A stretch of DNA of 64,000 bases from Lysobacter auxotrophicus (lineage in GTDB: Bacteria > Pseudomonadota > Gammaproteobacteria > Xanthomonadales > Xanthomonadaceae), in NCBI RefSeq assembly GCF_027924565.1, contig NZ_AP027041.1:806001-870000 (forward strand), read 5' to 3'. Shown here in pieces: positions 28,329-41,212 of this stretch. The notes below the pieces were generated by a model, which saw only the letters and a program-made list of their open reading frames with translations, did no database searches and was not told the origin of the DNA. The translations under genes and the position numbers were made by a program. How positions within the stretch are numbered: the stretch's first letter is position 1; each line of letters opens with the position of its first letter.

Positions 28329-30276
28329 ACGGCGCCTCCCGCAATCCGCGCAACGCCGGTTCGCGCAGCGGTCGCAGCGGCCCGCTCGACGCCGTGCTCG
28401 CGCTGCGCGACAAGTTCGGCGGCGGCGATCGCGTCGCCGGCAAGGGCCGTGGCCGCGCGTCGTTCAACCTGCGTAACCGGCTGATCCTGGTCGGCGGCGC
28501 GCTCGGCCTGTGCTCGATCGCGCTGGTCGGCCGCGCCCTGGATCTGCAGGTCATCAGCAACGATTTCTACCGCCAGCAGGGCGACGCGCGTTCGCTGCGC
28601 GAGATCCCGATCCCGACCTCGCGCGGCATGATCACGGACCGCAACGGCGAGCCGCTCGCGGTATCGACGCCGGTCGAATCGGTGTGGGCGAACCCGCAGG
28701 AACTGCTGAAGAACCCGGCGCGCATTCCGCAGCTCGCCAAGGCGCTGGGCGTTTCCCCGGACGCGCTCACGCGCAAGCTGAGCCAGCGCGCCGGCAAGGA
28801 ATTCGTCTACCTCAAGCGCCGCATCAACCCGGATGAAGCCAAGCGCATCCTCGCGGCGAAGATCCCGGGCGTGTTCTCGCAGCGCGAATTCCGTCGCTTC
28901 TACCCGCAGGGTGAGGCGATGTCGCACATCCTGGGCTTCACCAACATCGATGACCTCGGCCAGGAAGGCCTGGAGCTCGCGTTCGACGACTGGCTGCGCG
29001 GTAGGCCGGGCGCCAAGCGCGTGATCCGCGACGGCGCGGGCCGCATCGTCGAAAGCGTGGACCTGGTGAAGGGCGCCGAGCCCGGCCGCGATCTCACGCT
29101 GACCATCGACCGCCGCATCCAGTTCCTGGCGATGCGCGAACTGCGCAGCGCGCTGGAGCGCACCGGCGCGAGCAGCGGTTCGACCGTCGTGCTCGACATC
29201 GCCACGGGCGAAGTGCTGGCGATGGCGAACCTGCCCACCTACAACCCCAATGCACCCGCCAGCGGCAACCTGGACACCAAGCGCAACCGCGCGGTGACGG
29301 ACGTGATCGAGCCGGGCTCGACGATGAAGCCGCTCACCGTGGCCGCTGCGCTGGAAGCGGGCGTGATCACCGCGCACTCCACGTTCGACACGAACCCGGG
29401 CTGGATGCCGAACGGCAAGTACCGCACGACCGACCACCGCAATTACGGCGTGCTCGACACCACCGGCGTGATCACCAAGAGCTCCAACGTCGGTGTGGCG
29501 AAGATCGTCGCGAAGGTGCCGAGCCAGCAGTACTACGAGTTCCTCAAGCGCTTCGGTTACGGCCACAAGACCAACAGCGGGTTCCCTGGCGAGTCGTCCG
29601 GCGTGCTGGCGCCGCCGTCGCGCTGGAGCGGCACCACTAAACAAGGCATGTCGTACGGCTACGGCCTGTCGGCAACGCCGCTGCAGATCGCGCAGGCGTA
29701 CGCCGCGCTGGGCAACGGCGGCAAGCTGATCGCGCCGACGTTCGTGAAGGGCGAGCGCCACGAGCCGGTCCAGGTGCTCGACCCGGCGATCGCCGGAACC
29801 ATCATGCGCATGATGCAGACCGTGACCGAGCCCGGCGGCACCGCCACGCAGGCGGCGATCCTGGGCTACCACGTCGCCGGCAAGACCGGCACCGCGCGCA
29901 AGTTCAACGAATTCGGCGGCTATTCGCGCCGCTACGTGTCGTTCTTCGCCGGCGTCGTGCCGGTGAACAACCCGCGCTTCTCGATGGTGGTGGTGATCAA
30001 CGATCCGGATCCGGCGAAGGGCTACTTCGGCGGCTATGTGTCCGGCCCGGTATTCAAGAGCGTGATGGAAGGTTCGCTGCGCCTGATGGACGTGGCGCCC
30101 GACGACATCGACACCTGGATGGCCGCGCAGGCCGCCGCCGAAGCCAAGCGCGCGAAGGCCAACGGCGGCAAGCCGACCGGCACCGTGCTGCCGGCGCCGA
30201 CGCACGCATCGGCCGCGCTGCCGTCCCCGGTCGGCGTCGTGGCGCCGGGTCTCGCCGCTCCCAGCGGAGGTGCGCG

Positions 30277-30280
<4 letters not shown>
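28325..30280 (+). CDS. ftsI: Peptidoglycan D,D-transpeptidase FtsI (PBP3)
   Basis: A 651-residue class B penicillin-binding protein that cross-links septal peptidoglycan. A basic cytoplasmic leader of about 55 residues precedes one membrane helix ([20 protein letters not shown]). The pedestal region begins [24 protein letters not shown]. The transpeptidase domain has the active-site serine in [12 protein letters not shown] in TKSSNVG and KTG in [10 protein letters not shown] proline/alanine-rich tail of about 60 residues (from [12 protein letters not shown]) is longer than in E. coli. ATGA overlaps join it to ftsL and murE. Confidence 0.96.
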
Positions 30281-31745
<1,465 letters not shown>

Positions 31746-31749
<4 letters not shown>

Positions 31750-33134
31750 AGGCGCGCACGCTCTCCGATATCGCCCGCATGACCCGCGGCCGGCTGGTCG
31801 GCGAAGACCGCACGGTCGACGCCATCGCCACCGACACGCGCGCGCTGCCGAAGGACGGCGCCGCGTTGTTCGTCGCGCTGAAGGGCGAACGTTTCGATGG
31901 CCATGACCACGTCGCGAACGCCGCGCAGGCCGGCATTGCCGCCGCGCTGGTGTCGCGTGAAGTCGATGCGCCGGTGGCGCAGATCGTGGTAGCCGACACC
32001 GAACGCGCGCTGGCCGATTTCGCTGCAGCGGTGCATCGCGAGCGCATCGAGGGCGCAAGCGCCCAGAAGGTCGTCGCGATCACCGGCAGCAACGGCAAGA
32101 CCAGCGTGAAGGCGCTGACGCTGGCGATCCTCGAACGCGTCGGCGCGACGTACGCGACGCCGGGCAACCGCAACAACGAGATCGGCTTGCCGCTGGCGGT
32201 GATCGACGCGCCGGAAGACCTGCGCTTCGCGATCTACGAGATGGGCGCCGGCAAGCCGGGCGATATCGCCTATCTCACCGACATCGTGCGTCCCGACGTC
32301 TCCATCGTGAACAACATTGCGCCGGGCCATCTGGAACGCATGGGCAGCCTGCTCGGCGTCGCCGACACCAAGGCCGCGATCTACGACGCGCTGCCGGGCG
32401 AGGGCGTGGCGGTGATCAACGCCGACGACGCGTTCGCGCCGTACTTCGCCGAGCGCGCGCACGGCCGCCGGCTGCTGCGCTTCGGTCTGGAATCCAGCGC
32501 CGAGATCACCGCACGGAACATCCAGGCGCTGCCCGACGGGTCGCGCTTCACGCTTGTCGCGCCGCAGGGCGAGGCCGCGATCTCGCTCACGTTGCCGGGT
32601 CGTCACAACGTGAGCAACGCGCTCGCCGCTGCGGCGCTTTCGCTGAGCGTCGGCGCGACGCTGGCCGAGGTCGCCGACGGACTCAACGCCGCGCGCCCCG
32701 TCGCCGGCCGCCTGATCACGCATCGCCTGCCCAACGGCGCGGTGGTGATCGACGACAGCTACAACGCGAACCCGGGCTCGCTCGCGGCGGGCATCGACAC
32801 GCTCGCCGGCGGCGGCGGCGAGGCGTGGCTGGTGCTGGGCGACATGCGCGAACTCGGCGCGGACGCCGAGGCCATGCACGCCGAAGCCGGTCGTCGCGCG
32901 AAGGCCGGCGGCATCCGCCGGTTGTTCACGCTGGGGCCGTACAGCGCGGCGGCGTCGCAGGCGTTCGGCGATGGCGCCACGCATTTCCAGACGCATGCGG
33001 CGCTCGCCGACGTGCTGGGGAACGAACTGCGCGAAGGAGTGCGCGTACTGGTGAAAGGCTCGCGCGGAAGCGCGATGGACAGGATCGTGGCCGCGCTCGT
33101 GGGCCCGCAAGAAGGGGACACCCATGCTGCTTGA
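31746..33134 (+). CDS. murF: UDP-MurNAc-tripeptide:D-alanyl-D-alanine ligase
   Basis: A 462-residue Mur ligase that attaches D-Ala-D-Ala to complete the pentapeptide. Motifs are [25 protein letters not shown] (substrate domain), [15 protein letters not shown] (ATP loop), [32 protein letters not shown] and [16 protein letters not shown]. The GTG at 31746 overlaps the murE stop; the frame is open far upstream, but there it only shadows murE. Its end overlaps mraY by 11 nt. Confidence 0.95.
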
Positions 33135-34209
33135 ACTCACGCGTTGGCTCGAACAACTGCAAAGCCTGTTCGGCCTGTTCGGCTACCTCACCTTCCGCGG
33201 CATCCTCAGCGCGCTGACCGCGCTCGCGCTGTCGCTGTGGTGGGGCCCGGCGGTGATCCGCAAGCTCGGCCAGCTCAAGGGCGGCCAGCCGATCCGCAAG
33301 GACGGCCCGCAGTCGCACTTCTCCAAGGCGGGCACGCCGACGATGGGCGGCGCGCTGATCCTGTTCACCGTGATGGCCTCGGTGCTGCTGTGGGGCGACC
33401 TGCGCAACAAGTACGTGTGGGTCGTGCTGCTGGTGATGCTCGCCTTCGGCGCGATCGGCTGGTACGACGACTGGATCAAGATCGTCAGGCGCGATCCCAA
33501 CGGGCTGAAGTCGCGCTGGAAATACCTCGCGCAATCCGTCTTCGGTCTCGCCGCCGGCCTGTACCTGTGGTTCTTCGCCGACGTGCCGACGGCGACGACC
33601 TTCTACGTGCCGTTCTTCAAGTCCATCGCGCTGCCGCTGGCGGGCGTGGGCTTCGTCGCGATCGCCTACTTCTGGATCGTCGGCTTCTCCAACGCGGTGA
33701 ACCTCACCGATGGCCTCGACGGCCTGGCGATCATGCCGACCGTGCTGGTCGCGTGCGCGCTGGGCATCTTCGCCTATGCATCCGGCCACGCCGAGTTCTC
33801 CAAGTACCTGCAGATTCCGGCGGTGCCGGGGGCGGGCGAACTGGTGATCATCTGCGCGGCGATCGCCGGCGCGGGCCTGGGGTTCCTGTGGTTCAACACC
33901 TACCCGGCGATGGTGTTCATGGGCGACATCGGCGCGCTCGCGCTCGGCGCCGTGCTCGGCACCATCGCGGTGATCGTGCGCCAGGAACTCGTGCTGGTCG
34001 TGATGGGCGGCATCTTCGTCATCGAGACGCTCTCGGTGATGATCCAGGTCGCGTCGTTCAAGCTGACCGGCAAGCGCGTGTTCCGCATGGCGCCGATCCA
34101 CCACCACTTCGAGCTCAAGGGCTGGCCGGAGCCGCGCGTGATCGTGCGCTTCTGGATCATCTCCGTCGTGCTCGTCCTCGTCGGCCTGGCCACGCTGAAG
34201 GTACGTTGA
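33124..34209 (+). CDS. mraY: Phospho-N-acetylmuramoyl-pentapeptide transferase MraY
   Basis: A 361-residue polytopic membrane enzyme (about ten helices) that makes lipid I by moving phospho-MurNAc-pentapeptide to undecaprenyl phosphate. Cytoplasmic-loop signatures are [22 protein letters not shown] (catalytic acidic pair), [13 protein letters not shown], and [13 protein letters not shown]. The length matches E. coli MraY (360). The stop shares one base with the ftsW start. In E. coli murD lies between these two genes; here there is no space for it. Confidence 0.97.
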   Translation: MLLELTRWLEQLQSLFGLFGYLTFRGILSALTALALSLWWGPAVIRKLGQLKGGQPIRKDGPQSHFSKAGTPTMGGALILFTVMASVLLWGDLRNKYVWVVLLVMLAFGAIGWYDDWIKIVRRDPNGLKSRWKYLAQSVFGLAAGLYLWFFADVPTATTFYVPFFKSIALPLAGVGFVAIAYFWIVGFSNAVNLTDGLDGLAIMPTVLVACALGIFAYASGHAEFSKYLQIPAVPGAGELVIICAAIAGAGLGFLWFNTYPAMVFMGDIGALALGAVLGTIAVIVRQELVLVVMGGIFVIETLSVMIQVASFKLTGKRVFRMAPIHHHFELKGWPEPRVIVRFWIISVVLVLVGLATLKVR

Positions 34210-35540
34210 TGAGCGACTCCGCGCGCCAGGCAACACGACTCGACGCGATCGGCGGCCACTTCGACCCGTGGCTGCTCGGGATCTCGTGCGCGCTCGCGTG
34301 CCTGGGCGTGGTGATGGTCGGCTCGGCCTCGATCGGCGTCGCCGACGGCCACGATGTCGGCCCGTTCTACTTCCTCACCCGCCACGTCGTGTTCCTCGCC
34401 ATTGGCCTGGTCGGCGCGGTGTGGATCATGCGCACGGAGTTGAAGACGATCGAGCAGCACAACCAGTGGCTGCTGCTGGTGTGCTTCGTGCTGCTCATCG
34501 CGGTGTTCATGCCGGGCATCGGCCGCAGCGTCAACGGCGCGCGCCGTTGGCTGAACCTGGGCGTCTCCAACTTCCAGGCGGTGGAAGCGGTGAAGCTGCT
34601 CTACATCGTCTGGCTGGCGAGCTACCTCAAGCGCTACAGCGAGGAAGTCACCGCCACCTGGGGCGCGATGCTCAAGCCCATCGGCGTGGCGGTCGCGCTC
34701 GTCGCGATGCTGCTGCTGCAGCCGGACTTCGGTTCGTCGTCGCTGCTGCTGGCGATCACCGCCGGCATGCTCGTGCTGGGCGGCGTGAACATGCCGCGCA
34801 TGTTCGGCCCGGTGCTGATCGGCCTGCCGGTGCTGGCGGTCGTGGCGATCGCCGAACCCTATCGCGTCGTGCGACTGACCTCGTTCCTGGATCCGTGGCA
34901 GGACCCGTTCAAGACCGGCTACCAGCTGACCAACGCGCTGATGGCGGTCGGTCGCGGCGAATGGCTCGGCGTGGGCCTGGGCGCGTCGGTGCAGAAGCTC
35001 TCGTACCTTCCCGAAGCGCATACCGACTTCATCATGGCGGTGATCGCCGAGGAATTCGGCTTCATCGGCGTGTGTGTCGTGGTCGGCCTGTACGCGGCCC
35101 TCGCCGGTCGCGCGTTCTGGCTCGGCCTGAAGTGCGTGGAGATGCGCCGCCATTTCGCCGGCTATTGCGCGTTCGGCATCGCGCTGTGGATGAGCCTGCA
35201 GAGCTTCGTGTCGATCGGCGTGAACCTCGGCCTGCTGCCGACCAAGGGCCTGACGCTGCCGATGATTTCCTACGGCGGTTCGAGCGTGATCATGACCTGC
35301 GTCGCGCTCGGCCTCCTGTTGCGCGTGTCGTACGAACTCGACCGTGCGCAGCGCCAGGTGGCGCGCGTGCGCAACGACATCTCGTCGCCGCCGGTGGCCG
35401 CGAACGATTCGAGCGCGCCGACGCCGAACGCTGCGCCGATGCCTTCGCGCAAGCCGGCGCCGGCTGTCGCCGCGAGCGCGTCGCGTGGCCCCAGCCGACT
35501 GCAGCAGCGCGTCGAGCCGACCCTGGGGAGGATCGCGTGA
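34209..35540 (+). CDS. ftsW: Septal peptidoglycan glycosyltransferase FtsW
   Basis: A 443-residue SEDS family membrane protein that polymerises lipid II at the septum with FtsI. It has about ten helices and the family segments [52 protein letters not shown], and [21 protein letters not shown]; the latter and [15 protein letters not shown] are diagnostic. A 50-residue hydrophilic tail rich in Ala, Pro and Ser ends the protein. The start overlaps the mraY stop, and its own stop overlaps murG by one base. Confidence 0.96.
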   Translation: MSDSARQATRLDAIGGHFDPWLLGISCALACLGVVMVGSASIGVADGHDVGPFYFLTRHVVFLAIGLVGAVWIMRTELKTIEQHNQWLLLVCFVLLIAVFMPGIGRSVNGARRWLNLGVSNFQAVEAVKLLYIVWLASYLKRYSEEVTATWGAMLKPIGVAVALVAMLLLQPDFGSSSLLLAITAGMLVLGGVNMPRMFGPVLIGLPVLAVVAIAEPYRVVRLTSFLDPWQDPFKTGYQLTNALMAVGRGEWLGVGLGASVQKLSYLPEAHTDFIMAVIAEEFGFIGVCVVVGLYAALAGRAFWLGLKCVEMRRHFAGYCAFGIALWMSLQSFVSIGVNLGLLPTKGLTLPMISYGGSSVIMTCVALGLLLRVSYELDRAQRQVARVRNDISSPPVAANDSSAPTPNAAPMPSRKPAPAVAASASRGPSRLQQRVEPTLGRIA

Positions 35541-36631
35541 TGCATGCCGCGACCGACTCCGATCTGCATCCGGTGATGATCCTCGCCGGCGGCACCGGCG
35601 GGCATATCTTCCCGGGCCTCGCCGTGGCGAAGGCGCTGCGCGAGCGCGGCGTGCCGGTGCTCTGGCTCGGCGCGGAAGGCGGCATGGAAACGCGCCTGGT
35701 GCCGCAACACGGCATCGCAATCGACACCATCGCCGTGCGCGGCATGCGCGGCAAGGGCATCGCCACGCTGCTGGCGACGCCGTTCCGCCTCATCGGTGCG
35801 GTGCGCGCCGCCATGCAGACGCTGCGCGAGCGCCAGCCGCGCGCGGTGATCAGCTTCGGCGGCTACGCAGCCGGGCCGGGCGGCCTCGCGGCGAAGCTCG
35901 CCGGCATCCCGCTGATCGTGCACGAACAGAACCGCGCGCCGGGCCTGACCAACCGCGTGCTGGCGCGTTTCGCGCGTCACGTGCTGACGGGTTTTCCGGA
36001 TACGTTCGCGAACGAGGAAGTCGTCGGCAACCCGGTTCGCGCCGAGATCGCCGCCGTCGCGTCGCCGGAGCAGCGCTTCGCCGGCCGTACCGGTGCGCTG
36101 CGCGTGCTCGTGCTCGGCGGCAGCCAGGGCGCACGTGCGCTGAACACCGCCGTGCCCAAGGCCATCGCCGGCCTGCGTGGCCGTATCGAGTGCGAAGTGC
36201 GCCACCAGTGCGGCGAGAAGCTGCGCGAGGAAGCCGAGCGCGCTTACGCCGAAGCGGGCGTGCAGGCCTCGGTGGAACCGTTCATCGCCGACATGGCGTC
36301 CGCATACGCGTGGGCCGACATCGTGGTGTGCCGCGCCGGCGCGCTCACGCTTGCCGAACTGTGCGCCGTGGGCGTCGGCAGCGTGCTGGTGCCGTTCCCG
36401 CAGGCGGTTGACGACCACCAGACGAAGAACGCGCAATACCTCGTCGATCGCGGCGCCGCGCACCTCGTGCCGCAAGGCACGGCGGGCGATCTCGCCCAGC
36501 GCCTGTCGGCCACCCTCGAAATTCTTGGCGAACGCGGCGCCCTGCTGCAGATGGCGCAGGCCGCGCGCGCGATCGCCAAACCCGACGCGGCACAACGCGT
36601 CGCACAACTGGTTCTGGAGCAAGTCGAATGA
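35540..36631 (+). CDS. murG: Lipid II synthase MurG
   Basis: A 363-residue GT-B enzyme on the inner face of the membrane; it adds GlcNAc to lipid I. The N-terminal loop [70 protein letters not shown], and the donor-site region [13 protein letters not shown] plus [10 protein letters not shown] are all typical. GGGAGG stands 9 nt before the ATG at 35540; a GTG three bases earlier is also possible. The ATGA junction couples it to murC. Confidence 0.96.
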   Translation: MHAATDSDLHPVMILAGGTGGHIFPGLAVAKALRERGVPVLWLGAEGGMETRLVPQHGIAIDTIAVRGMRGKGIATLLATPFRLIGAVRAAMQTLRERQPRAVISFGGYAAGPGGLAAKLAGIPLIVHEQNRAPGLTNRVLARFARHVLTGFPDTFANEEVVGNPVRAEIAAVASPEQRFAGRTGALRVLVLGGSQGARALNTAVPKAIAGLRGRIECEVRHQCGEKLREEAERAYAEAGVQASVEPFIADMASAYAWADIVVCRAGALTLAELCAVGVGSVLVPFPQAVDDHQTKNAQYLVDRGAAHLVPQGTAGDLAQRLSATLEILGERGALLQMAQAARAIAKPDAAQRVAQLVLEQVE

Positions 36632-38082
36632 GTACGGCCCTGCGTCGCCGCCTGCAGCACACCGGCGACCTCGCCAAGGCGTTTCCGCGCGTCCACTTCG
36701 TGGGCGTCGGCGGCGTGGGCATGAGCGGCCTGGCCGAAGTCATGTGCACGCTCGGCTACCAGGTGTCCGGTTCGGACAACGCCGACAACGCCGTGACGCG
36801 GCGTCTCGCCTCGCTCGGCGTCAGCGTGAACAAAGGCCATGCCGCGGCGAACGTGCTCGGCACCGACTGCGTCGTCGTGTCCAGCGCGATCAAGCCCGAC
36901 AACCCCGAACTGATGGAAGCGCGCGCGCAGCGCATTCCGGTGGTGCCGCGTGCGGAAATGCTCGCCGAGCTCATGCGCTTCAAGCGCGGCATCGCCGTCG
37001 CCGGCACGCATGGCAAGACGACGACCACCTCGCTCGCGGCAAGCGTGCTCGCCGAAGGCGGCATCGATCCCACCTTCGTCATCGGCGGCCAGCTGCTTGC
37101 CGCCGGCGCGAACGCCCGCCTGGGCACGGGCGAATGGCTCGTCGCCGAGGCCGATGAAAGCGATGGCAGCTTCCTGCGCCTGAATCCGCAGATCGCGATC
37201 GTCACCAACATCGACGCGGATCATCTGGAAAACTACGGCGGCGACTTCGCCCGCGTGCAGGCGGCGTTCGAGGAGTTCATGCACCGCCTGCCGTTCTACG
37301 GCCTGGCGGTGCTGTGCATCGACGATGCCGAAGTCGCCGCGCTCGCATCGAAGACGCCGCGCCATGTGATGACCTACGGCTTCAGCACGGAGGCCGACGT
37401 GCGCGCCGAGGACGTGCAGCAGGACGGGCCGAACATGCGTTTCACGCTGTGCCTGCCCGATGCCACGCGCACGCCGATCACGCTCGCGCTGCCGGGTCGC
37501 CACAACGTGCTCAATGCGCTCGCCGCCGCGTCGGTTGCATGGCAGCTCGGCGTCGCCGCCGATGCGATCGCGCGCGCGTTGCAGAACTTCGCCGGAGTCG
37601 GCCGCCGCTTCAACCTGCTCGCCAGCCCGACGACGTCGAAGGGCGCGACGGTGCAGCTGGTCGACGATTACGGCCATCACCCGAAGGAACTCGACGCGGT
37701 GTTCGCCGCGGCGCGCGGCGGCTGGCCCGACAAGCGCCTGGTCGTCGCGTTCCAGCCGCATCGCTACAGCCGCACGCGCGATCTGTTCGACGAGTTCGCC
37801 GCGGTGCTGTCGACGGTGGACGTGCTCGTGCTGACCGAGGTGTATCCGGCGGGCGAAGCGCCGATCGCCGGCGCCGATGCCAAGTCGCTGGCGCGCGCCA
37901 TCCGCGCGCGCGGCCGCATCGACCCCGTCGTCGTCAGCGGCGCCGCCGATCTGTCGAGCGTGCTGCCCGACGTCCTCAACGACGGCGACCTGCTGCTGAT
38001 GATGGGCGCGGGCGACATCGGTTACGCCGCGCAGCAGATCGCGGCGAACGGTTTCAACGGTTCCAACGGAGAGAAGAAGTGA
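36628..38082 (+). CDS. murC: UDP-N-acetylmuramate:L-alanine ligase
   Basis: A 484-residue cytoplasmic Mur ligase that adds the first amino acid. Motifs are [57 protein letters not shown] (ATP loop), [14 protein letters not shown] and [11 protein letters not shown]. Length and order match the family (E. coli 491). It begins in the murG stop and its last codons host the ddl GTG start. murB, often near here in other bacteria, is not present. Confidence 0.96.
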   Translation: MSTALRRRLQHTGDLAKAFPRVHFVGVGGVGMSGLAEVMCTLGYQVSGSDNADNAVTRRLASLGVSVNKGHAAANVLGTDCVVVSSAIKPDNPELMEARAQRIPVVPRAEMLAELMRFKRGIAVAGTHGKTTTTSLAASVLAEGGIDPTFVIGGQLLAAGANARLGTGEWLVAEADESDGSFLRLNPQIAIVTNIDADHLENYGGDFARVQAAFEEFMHRLPFYGLAVLCIDDAEVAALASKTPRHVMTYGFSTEADVRAEDVQQDGPNMRFTLCLPDATRTPITLALPGRHNVLNALAAASVAWQLGVAADAIARALQNFAGVGRRFNLLASPTTSKGATVQLVDDYGHHPKELDAVFAAARGGWPDKRLVVAFQPHRYSRTRDLFDEFAAVLSTVDVLVLTEVYPAGEAPIAGADAKSLARAIRARGRIDPVVVSGAADLSSVLPDVLNDGDLLLMMGAGDIGYAAQQIAANGFNGSNGEKK

Positions 38083-39071
38083 GCGCGCAGTCCGCAGCGG
38101 CGAAGCTTGGTCCGACCCGGATCACCGATCCGGCCGCGTTCGGCCGCGTCGCCGTGCTCATGGGCGGCACCAGCGCCGAACGCGAAGTCTCGCTGGATTC
38201 GGGGCGCAACGTGCTCGACGCGCTGCGTTCGCGCAACGTCGACGCGTTCGCGATCGACGGCATCCCCGCGCTGCTCGAGGCGATCCGCGCCGGCCGCGTC
38301 GATCGCGTCTTCAACATCCTCCACGGCAACAAGGGCGGCGGCGAAGACGGCGTGCTGCAGGGCCTGTGCGAAGCGCTCGGCGTGCCGTACACCGGTTCGG
38401 GCGTGCTCGGTTCCGCGCTGACCATGGACAAGATCCGCACCAAGCAGGTGTGGCTCAGCATCGGCCTGCCGACGCCTCGCTACGTGCGCCTGTCGAAGGG
38501 CGATGACGTCCACGCGGCCGCGCGTTCGCTCGGGCTCCCGGTCTTCATCAAGCCGTCGAGCGAAGGCTCCAGCGTCGGCGTTTCGCGCGTGCTCGACGAC
38601 GCCGACCTCGATGCGGCCGTCGAACTCGCCGCGAACTATCCCGGCGAGATGCTGATGGAGCAGCTGATCGTCGGCGAAGAACTCACCGTGCCGGTGTTGA
38701 ACGACATCGCGCTGCCGTCGATCCGTATCGTTCCGAAGGGCGAGTGGTACGACTACCACGCCAAGTACATCTCCGACGACACGCAGTACCTGTGCCCGGG
38801 ACTGGAAGGCGCGGAAGAGGTCGAGATCGCGCGCATCGCGTCGGAAGCCTTCATCGCCGCCGGGTGCAGCGGCTGGGGTCGCGTGGATTTCATGCGCGAT
38901 CGCGCCACCGGCCAGCTGTACCTGCTGGAAGTGAACACCGCGCCGGGCATGACGAGCCACTCGCTCGTGCCCAAGGCCGCGCGTCAGATCGGCATCGAAT
39001 TCGACGAGCTGTGCTGGCGCGTGCTCGAGTCCAGCCTCGCCGGTGCCGAACGAGGAGGTGCGGTGGCGTGA
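38079..39071 (+). CDS. ddl: D-alanine:D-alanine ligase
   Basis: A 330-residue ATP-grasp enzyme that makes the dipeptide used by MurF. Key segments are [68 protein letters not shown] (with the serine loop), and [20 protein letters not shown] near the end. The GTG at 38079 overlaps the murC stop and gives a leader of about 20 residues before the fold. The frame runs open upstream only as a shadow of murC. Equivalent to ddlB of E. coli by location. Confidence 0.95.
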   Translation: MSAQSAAAKLGPTRITDPAAFGRVAVLMGGTSAEREVSLDSGRNVLDALRSRNVDAFAIDGIPALLEAIRAGRVDRVFNILHGNKGGGEDGVLQGLCEALGVPYTGSGVLGSALTMDKIRTKQVWLSIGLPTPRYVRLSKGDDVHAAARSLGLPVFIKPSSEGSSVGVSRVLDDADLDAAVELAANYPGEMLMEQLIVGEELTVPVLNDIALPSIRIVPKGEWYDYHAKYISDDTQYLCPGLEGAEEVEIARIASEAFIAAGCSGWGRVDFMRDRATGQLYLLEVNTAPGMTSHSLVPKAARQIGIEFDELCWRVLESSLAGAERGGAVA

Positions 39072-39805
39072 ACGCCATGCTTCGCCTCGTCGGATGGATT
39101 CTCGCGTTGGCACTGGTCGTGCTGCCGGTCGTCGCCGTGCTCAACGGCTGGATCGGCGCGGCCCATTGGCCGCTGACCAAGCTGCGCGCGACCGGCGAGT
39201 TCGAACGCGTGGACGGCGCGCTGCTGCAGAAGACGCTGCTGCCGTACGCGCAGCGCGGGTTCTTCGCGGTGGATCTGGCCGGCGCGCAGGACGCGGTGTC
39301 CAAGCTGCCGTGGGTCGAGCGCGCGGAAGTGCGCAAGCGCTGGCCCGACGTGCTGGAAGTGACGGTGTTCGAACATCGTCCGTTCGCTCGCTGGAGCGGC
39401 GGCCTGCTGCTGTCGGAGCAGGGCAAGTTGTTCCCGGCGAAGGGCATCGACGTGCCGAAGGGCCTGCCGCAACTCGGCGGTCCCGAGGCGCGCGTGAGCG
39501 AGGTCGTGGCGCTCTACAACGAATCGCGCGCGATGTTCGCGCCGATCGGTCTTGAGGTGCGCGAGGTCGGGCTCGATCCGCGCGGTAGCTGGACGCTCGG
39601 CCTCGACAACGGCGCACGCATCGTGGTCGGCCGCAGCGAAGCGCGCGCACGGCTGTCGCGCTTCGTGCGTCTGCTGCCGCAGTTGCTCACGCAGCAGGCG
39701 CAGGTGCTCAAGCTCGCCGACCTTCGTTACACCAATGGTTTTGCATTGACGTGGGCGCCCGTGCCGGCGCCGGCGGCGGTACCGCAACAGCAGGGACAAT
39801 CATGA
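39068..39805 (+). CDS. ftsQ: Cell division protein FtsQ
   Basis: A 245-residue bitopic protein: one membrane helix ([21 protein letters not shown]), then the POTRA domain beginning [21 protein letters not shown] and the beta domain with [30 protein letters not shown], a segment well conserved across FtsQ. It links FtsLB to the divisome. A short alanine/proline/glutamine tail ends the protein. The GTG at 39068 overlaps the ddl stop, and the ATGA end couples to ftsA. Confidence 0.94.
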   Translation: MNAMLRLVGWILALALVVLPVVAVLNGWIGAAHWPLTKLRATGEFERVDGALLQKTLLPYAQRGFFAVDLAGAQDAVSKLPWVERAEVRKRWPDVLEVTVFEHRPFARWSGGLLLSEQGKLFPAKGIDVPKGLPQLGGPEARVSEVVALYNESRAMFAPIGLEVREVGLDPRGSWTLGLDNGARIVVGRSEARARLSRFVRLLPQLLTQQAQVLKLADLRYTNGFALTWAPVPAPAAVPQQQGQS

Positions 39806-41037
39806 ATCGCAAGGGTGACAAGTCGCTGATCGTCGGCCTCGACATCGGCACCTCGAAGGTGGTGGCGCTGGTGGGTGAATACTCGCCGGGCAACCCGATC
39901 GAGGTGATCGGTATCGGCTCGCACGAATCGCGCGGCCTCAAGCGCGGCGTCGTGGTGGACATCGAATCCACGGTGCAGTCGATCCAGCGCGCCATCGAGG
40001 AAGCCGAGCTGATGGCCGGCTGCGAGATCCGTTCGGTCTACGCGTCGATCTCCGGCAACCACGTGCAGTGCCGCAACTCGCAGGGCATCGCGCCGATCCG
40101 CGACGGCGAAGTGACCTACGGCGATCTGGACCGCGTGCTCGAAGCGGCCAAGGCCGTGGCGATCCCGGCCGACCAGAAGATCCTGCATGCGATCCCGCGC
40201 GACTACGTGCTCGACGATTCGCAGGAAGGCATCCGCAACCCCGTCGGCATGACCGGCGTGCGCCTGGAAGTGCACGCGCACCTGGTCGTGTGCGCGCAGT
40301 CGGCGGCGGCGAACATCAGCAAGTGCGTGCAGCGCTGCGGTTTGCAGGTCGATGATTTGATCCTCAGCGTGCTCGCATCCAGCCAGGCCGTGCTGACCTC
40401 CGATGAGCGCGAACTCGGCGTGGTGCTGGTCGACATCGGCGCGGGCACGACCGACATCGCGGTGTTCGTCGGCGGCGCGATCGCGCACAGCGCAAGCCTG
40501 CCGATCGCCGGCGACAAGGTGACCGAGGACATCGCGCACATGCTGCGCACGCCGACGCCGGAAGCCGAACAGATCAAGGTTCGCTACGCATGCGCGCTCG
40601 CGCAGATGGCGACGGCCGAAGAATCCATCCAGGTGCCCAGCGTCGGCGATCGCCCGCCGCGCCGCATGCCGCGCGCGTCGCTCGCGCAGGCCGTGCAGGC
40701 GCGGTACGAGGAGATCTTCGAAATGATCCAGGCCGAGCTGCGCCGCAGCGGTTTCGAGCAGCACGTGCGCGCCGGCATGGTGCTCACCGGCGGCGCCGCG
40801 AAGATGGAAGGCGTGGTCGAACTAGCCGAGGAAATGCTGCAGATGCCCGTGCGCGTGGGCATTCCGCAGCACGTGACGGGGCTGGGCGAAGTGGTGGGCA
40901 ATCCAGTGCACGCCACCGGCGTCGGCCTGCTGCTGATGGGTAGCCAGATCGAGAACCCGCGGCGTCCGGTGATTCCGACCGGTCGCGCGGGCAGCTTCTT
41001 CAGCAAGCTCAAGAACTGGTATCGCGGCGAGTTCTGA
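39802..41037 (+). CDS. ftsA: Cell division protein FtsA
   Basis: A 411-residue actin-like ATPase that tethers FtsZ to the membrane. Phosphate-binding motifs are LIVGLDIGTSKVVALVGE and VVLVDIGAGTTDIAVF; GMVLTGGAAKMEGVVELAEEML is the adenosine motif. GIGSHESRGLKRGVVVDIE and the 1C subdomain follow the family order. The C-terminal end FFSKLKNWYRGEF is the amphipathic membrane-targeting helix. It is the last gene of the overlapping run; 175 nt separate it from ftsZ, so ftsZ may have an additional promoter there. Confidence 0.97.
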   Translation: MNRKGDKSLIVGLDIGTSKVVALVGEYSPGNPIEVIGIGSHESRGLKRGVVVDIESTVQSIQRAIEEAELMAGCEIRSVYASISGNHVQCRNSQGIAPIRDGEVTYGDLDRVLEAAKAVAIPADQKILHAIPRDYVLDDSQEGIRNPVGMTGVRLEVHAHLVVCAQSAAANISKCVQRCGLQVDDLILSVLASSQAVLTSDERELGVVLVDIGAGTTDIAVFVGGAIAHSASLPIAGDKVTEDIAHMLRTPTPEAEQIKVRYACALAQMATAEESIQVPSVGDRPPRRMPRASLAQAVQARYEEIFEMIQAELRRSGFEQHVRAGMVLTGGAAKMEGVVELAEEMLQMPVRVGIPQHVTGLGEVVGNPVHATGVGLLLMGSQIENPRRPVIPTGRAGSFFSKLKNWYRGEF

Positions 41038-41212
41038 CGACGCGATGCGCGCAAGGCTTCAAGGAATCGACGCGGCATGGGCCGACGCCGGTTCCCGATC
41101 CGGGCAGGGCCTGGGTCCAGTGAGCAGGCGAGGCGATGACGCGGTACTTGCGGTTCCGGCAACACGACGATTCGAAAGCAAATAACTAGCACTACATAAC
41201 GAGGACGACGAC

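Noticed and set aside
27785-30205. An 806-residue minus-strand frame opposite ftsI
   Set aside because: Antisense shadow of rsmH, ftsL and ftsI, with low-complexity composition and no ribosome-binding site of note.
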